Assembly (NCBI RefSeq): GCF_902499335.1
Contig: NZ_CABVQK010000012.1
Span: 62,001-126,000, forward strand
Direction of reading: 5' to 3'
DNA from: Burkholderia lata
Lineage (GTDB): Bacteria; Pseudomonadota; Gammaproteobacteria; Burkholderiales; Burkholderiaceae
DNA: 64,000 bases
Part shown: piece by piece, positions 61,985 to 64,000 of the stretch
Position numbering within the stretch: the stretch's first letter is position 1
Layout of the letters: every line of letters begins with the position of its first letter
Position numbers and translations under genes: made by a program
The notes under the pieces: generated by a model
Seen by the model: only the letters and a program-made list of their open reading frames with translations
Databases searched by the model: none
Told to the model about the DNA's origin: nothing

Positions 61985-63397
61985 ATGAAAGCAGAGTCGA
62001 ATGGCCGGCCCGCCGCCGGCGCCAAGTCGTCCGGCCAGCCCGCGCTGCAGCAGACGCTCGGGACCTGGCAACTGTGGGGCATCGCGGTCGGCCTCGTGAT
62101 TTCAGGCGAGTACTTCGGCTGGAGCTACGGCTGGGCGAGCGCAGGCACGCTGGGCTTCGTCGTCACCGCACTGTTCGTCGCGGCGATGTACACCACCTTC
62201 ATCTTCAGTTTCACCGAGCTGACGACGTCGATCCCGCATGCGGGCGGCCCGTTTGCCTACGCGCGCCGTGCGTTCGGCCCGACCGGCGGTTATCTCGCCG
62301 GGGCTGCGACGCTCGTCGAGTTCGTGTTCGCGCCGCCCGCGATCGCGCTCGCGATCGGCGCCTACCTGCACGTGCAGTTCCCCGGCCTTGAGCCGAAGCA
62401 TGCGGCGATGGGCGCGTATCTCGTGTTCATGGCGCTGAACATCGTCGGCGTGCAGATCGCCGCGACCTTCGAGCTGGTCGTCACGCTGTTCGCGATCTTC
62501 GAGCTGCTGGTGTTCATGGGCGTCGTGTCGCCGGGCTTCGCGTGGAGCAACTTCATGAAGGGCGGCTGGTCGGGCGCCGATCATTTCAGCGTGGGCGCGT
62601 TCCACGGGATGTTCGCGGCGATCCCGTTCGCGATCTGGTTCTTCCTCGCGATCGAAGGTGTCGCGATGGCTGCCGAGGAAGCCAAGAACCCGAAGCGCTC
62701 GATCCCGATCGCGTACGTGGCCGGGATCCTGACCCTCGTTACACTCGCGATCGGCGTGATGGTGTTCGCCGGCGGCGCGGGCGACTGGACCAAGCTCGCG
62801 AACATCAACGACCCGCTGCCGCAGGCAATGAAGTACATCGTCGGCGCGAACAGCGGCTGGATGCACATGCTCGTGTGGCTCGGGCTGTTCGGGCTGGTCG
62901 CGTCGTTCCACGGGATCATCCTCGGCTATTCGCGCCAGATCTTCGCGCTGGCCCGCGAAGGCTACCTGCCCGAATGGCTCGCGAAGGTGCATCCGCGCTT
63001 CAAGACGCCTTACCGCGCGATCATTGCGGGCGGCGTGGTCGGCATCGCGGCGATCTACAGCGACGAGCTGATCCAGTTCGGCGGGCAGACGCTGACCGCG
63101 AATATCGTGACGATGTCGGTATTCGGTGCGATCGTGATGTATATCGTGAGCATGGCGTCGCTGTTCAAGCTGCGCCGCTCGCAGCCGAATCTCGAACGGC
63201 CGTTCCGCGCGCCGCTGTACCCGATCTTCCCGGCGTTCGCGATCCTGGCCGCGCTCATTTGTCTCGGAACGATGGTGTACTTCAACGGGCTGGTCGCGCT
63301 GGTGTTCCTTGGCTTCCTCGCGCTCGGCTACGCGTACTTCCTCGCGACGCGTTCGCAGCGTGCGAGTGCACCCGGCGACGCGCTGCTGGAGGAGTGA
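61985..63397 (+). CDS. eat: ethanolamine permease (APC superfamily)
   Basis: Amino-acid/polyamine/organocation-type importer of 470 residues with about twelve membrane helices. The first helix block WGIAVGLVISGEYFGWSYGW and the FTELTTSIPHAGGPFAYARR motif are typical of ethanolamine permeases. The next gene encodes the large subunit of ethanolamine ammonia-lyase, 96 bp downstream in the same direction, which strongly supports the substrate. Confidence 0.93.
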   Translation: MKAESNGRPAAGAKSSGQPALQQTLGTWQLWGIAVGLVISGEYFGWSYGWASAGTLGFVVTALFVAAMYTTFIFSFTELTTSIPHAGGPFAYARRAFGPTGGYLAGAATLVEFVFAPPAIALAIGAYLHVQFPGLEPKHAAMGAYLVFMALNIVGVQIAATFELVVTLFAIFELLVFMGVVSPGFAWSNFMKGGWSGADHFSVGAFHGMFAAIPFAIWFFLAIEGVAMAAEEAKNPKRSIPIAYVAGILTLVTLAIGVMVFAGGAGDWTKLANINDPLPQAMKYIVGANSGWMHMLVWLGLFGLVASFHGIILGYSRQIFALAREGYLPEWLAKVHPRFKTPYRAIIAGGVVGIAAIYSDELIQFGGQTLTANIVTMSVFGAIVMYIVSMASLFKLRRSQPNLERPFRAPLYPIFPAFAILAALICLGTMVYFNGLVALVFLGFLALGYAYFLATRSQRASAPGDALLEE

Positions 63398-63493
63398 GCA
63401 AGGTGAAGGTGAACGTGAAAGGCCGTTCCTGACGGCATCCGGCGCGCCCCGTCGAACGGGCGCGCCGTCGGCTTTTGGCAAGGAGACTCGCAG

Positions 63494-64000
63494 ATGTCCT
63501 ATACGGAGACGATCGGTCCGCGCACGTACCGTTTCGCGGACCTGAAGACGCTGCTCGCGAAGGCGAGCCCGCTGCGTTCCGGCGACCAGCTCGCCGGTGT
63601 CGCGGCGGCGAGCGAGGAGGAGCGCGTCGCCGCGAAGATCGCGCTCGCGGGCGTGCCGCTGAAGGCATTCCTGAACGAAGCGGTGATCCCGTATGAAGAC
63701 GACGAGGTCACGCGCCTCATCGTCGACGATCACGACGCACTCGCGTTCGCGGAAATCTCGCACCTCACCGTCGGCGATTTCCGCAACTGGCTGCTGTCGC
63801 CGGCGGCCGACGGCGCGGCGCTCGAACGGATCGCGCCGGGCCTCACGCCCGAGATGGTCGCGGCCGTGTCGAAGCTGATGCGCAACCAGGACCTGATCGC
63901 GGCTGCCAGGAAGCGCCGCGTCGTCACGCGTTTTCGCAACACGGTCGGGCTGGCCGGCCGGATGTCGGTGAGGCTGCAGCCGAACCACCCGACCGACGAC
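63494..64000 (+). CDS. eutB: ethanolamine ammonia-lyase large subunit (5' part, cut by window edge)
   Basis: Adenosylcobalamin-dependent enzyme that cleaves ethanolamine to acetaldehyde and ammonia. Only the first 169 residues are in the window: MSYTETIGPRTYRFADLKTL, LIVDDHDALAFAEISHLTVG and RFRNTVGLAGRMSVRLQPNH, all EutB-like. AAGGAGACTCGCAG precedes the ATG. With the upstream permease this starts an ethanolamine utilisation operon; eutC should follow beyond the edge. Such short eut clusters do not need a microcompartment. Confidence 0.93.
   Translation, partial: MSYTETIGPRTYRFADLKTLLAKASPLRSGDQLAGVAAASEEERVAAKIALAGVPLKAFLNEAVIPYEDDEVTRLIVDDHDALAFAEISHLTVGDFRNWLLSPAADGAALERIAPGLTPEMVAAVSKLMRNQDLIAAARKRRVVTRFRNTVGLAGRMSVRLQPNHPTDD

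Overview
The window looks like the chromosome-1 segment near the replication origin of a Burkholderia, most likely of the cepacia complex. This is inferred from the high GC content (roughly two thirds by eye), strongly GC-ending codons, the gene order mnmG-rsmG-parA-parB-(transporter)-atpIBEFHAGDC and hemE-priA-putA, and parS centromere sites next to parAB. No database search was possible. All product calls rest on motifs and family resemblance read directly from the sequence.

Left part (1-8.2 kb): a two-component system cut by the left edge, a small DUF3717-like protein, the phenylalanine hydroxylase pair phhA-phhB with a divergent Lrp-type regulator and an operator-like palindrome between them, a CYTH-domain protein, and a LysR regulator divergent from a GMC oxidoreductase. 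Next (8.6-19.5 kb) come two separate branched-chain-amino-acid-type (Liv/HAAT) ABC transporters. The first has the order ATPase-ATPase-binding protein-permease-permease. The second has the order binding protein-permease-(permease fused to ATPase)-ATPase. A 1.1-kb gap between them holds a probable small RNA with its own promoter and terminator.

Centre (19.5-34 kb): a perfect parS palindrome lies just after the second transporter, followed by a repeat-rich non-coding stretch, mnmG (with a second parS inside its coding sequence), rsmG, parA, parB, an SLC13/ArsB-type membrane protein and the complete nine-gene F1Fo ATP synthase operon ending in a clean terminator.

Right part (34-64 kb): an acyl-CoA synthetase, a periplasmic cyclohexadienyl dehydratase (PheC-like, easily mistaken for an amino-acid binding protein), hemE, a gap with consensus DnaA boxes, priA, and trifunctional PutA preceded by GTTGCA operator motifs. 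Then come a LivJ-type binding protein, an acyl-CoA ligase plus AidB-like acyl-CoA dehydrogenase with a divergent TetR regulator, an aminotransferase, a polar-amino-acid binding protein, a GlcD-type FAD dehydrogenase, a PadR regulator, a CadR/CadA heavy-metal efflux module with a His-rich zinc-ribbon partner, an AraC/GyrI-type regulator with a damaged DNA-binding domain, a multi-helix small-conductance channel-like protein, and an ethanolamine permease followed by the start of eutB, cut by the right edge.

Themes: housekeeping, energy and segregation genes near the origin, flanked by amino-acid uptake and catabolism (Phe, Pro, branched-chain type, ethanolamine) and metal resistance. I saw no tRNA, rRNA, CRISPR array, insertion sequence or prophage.
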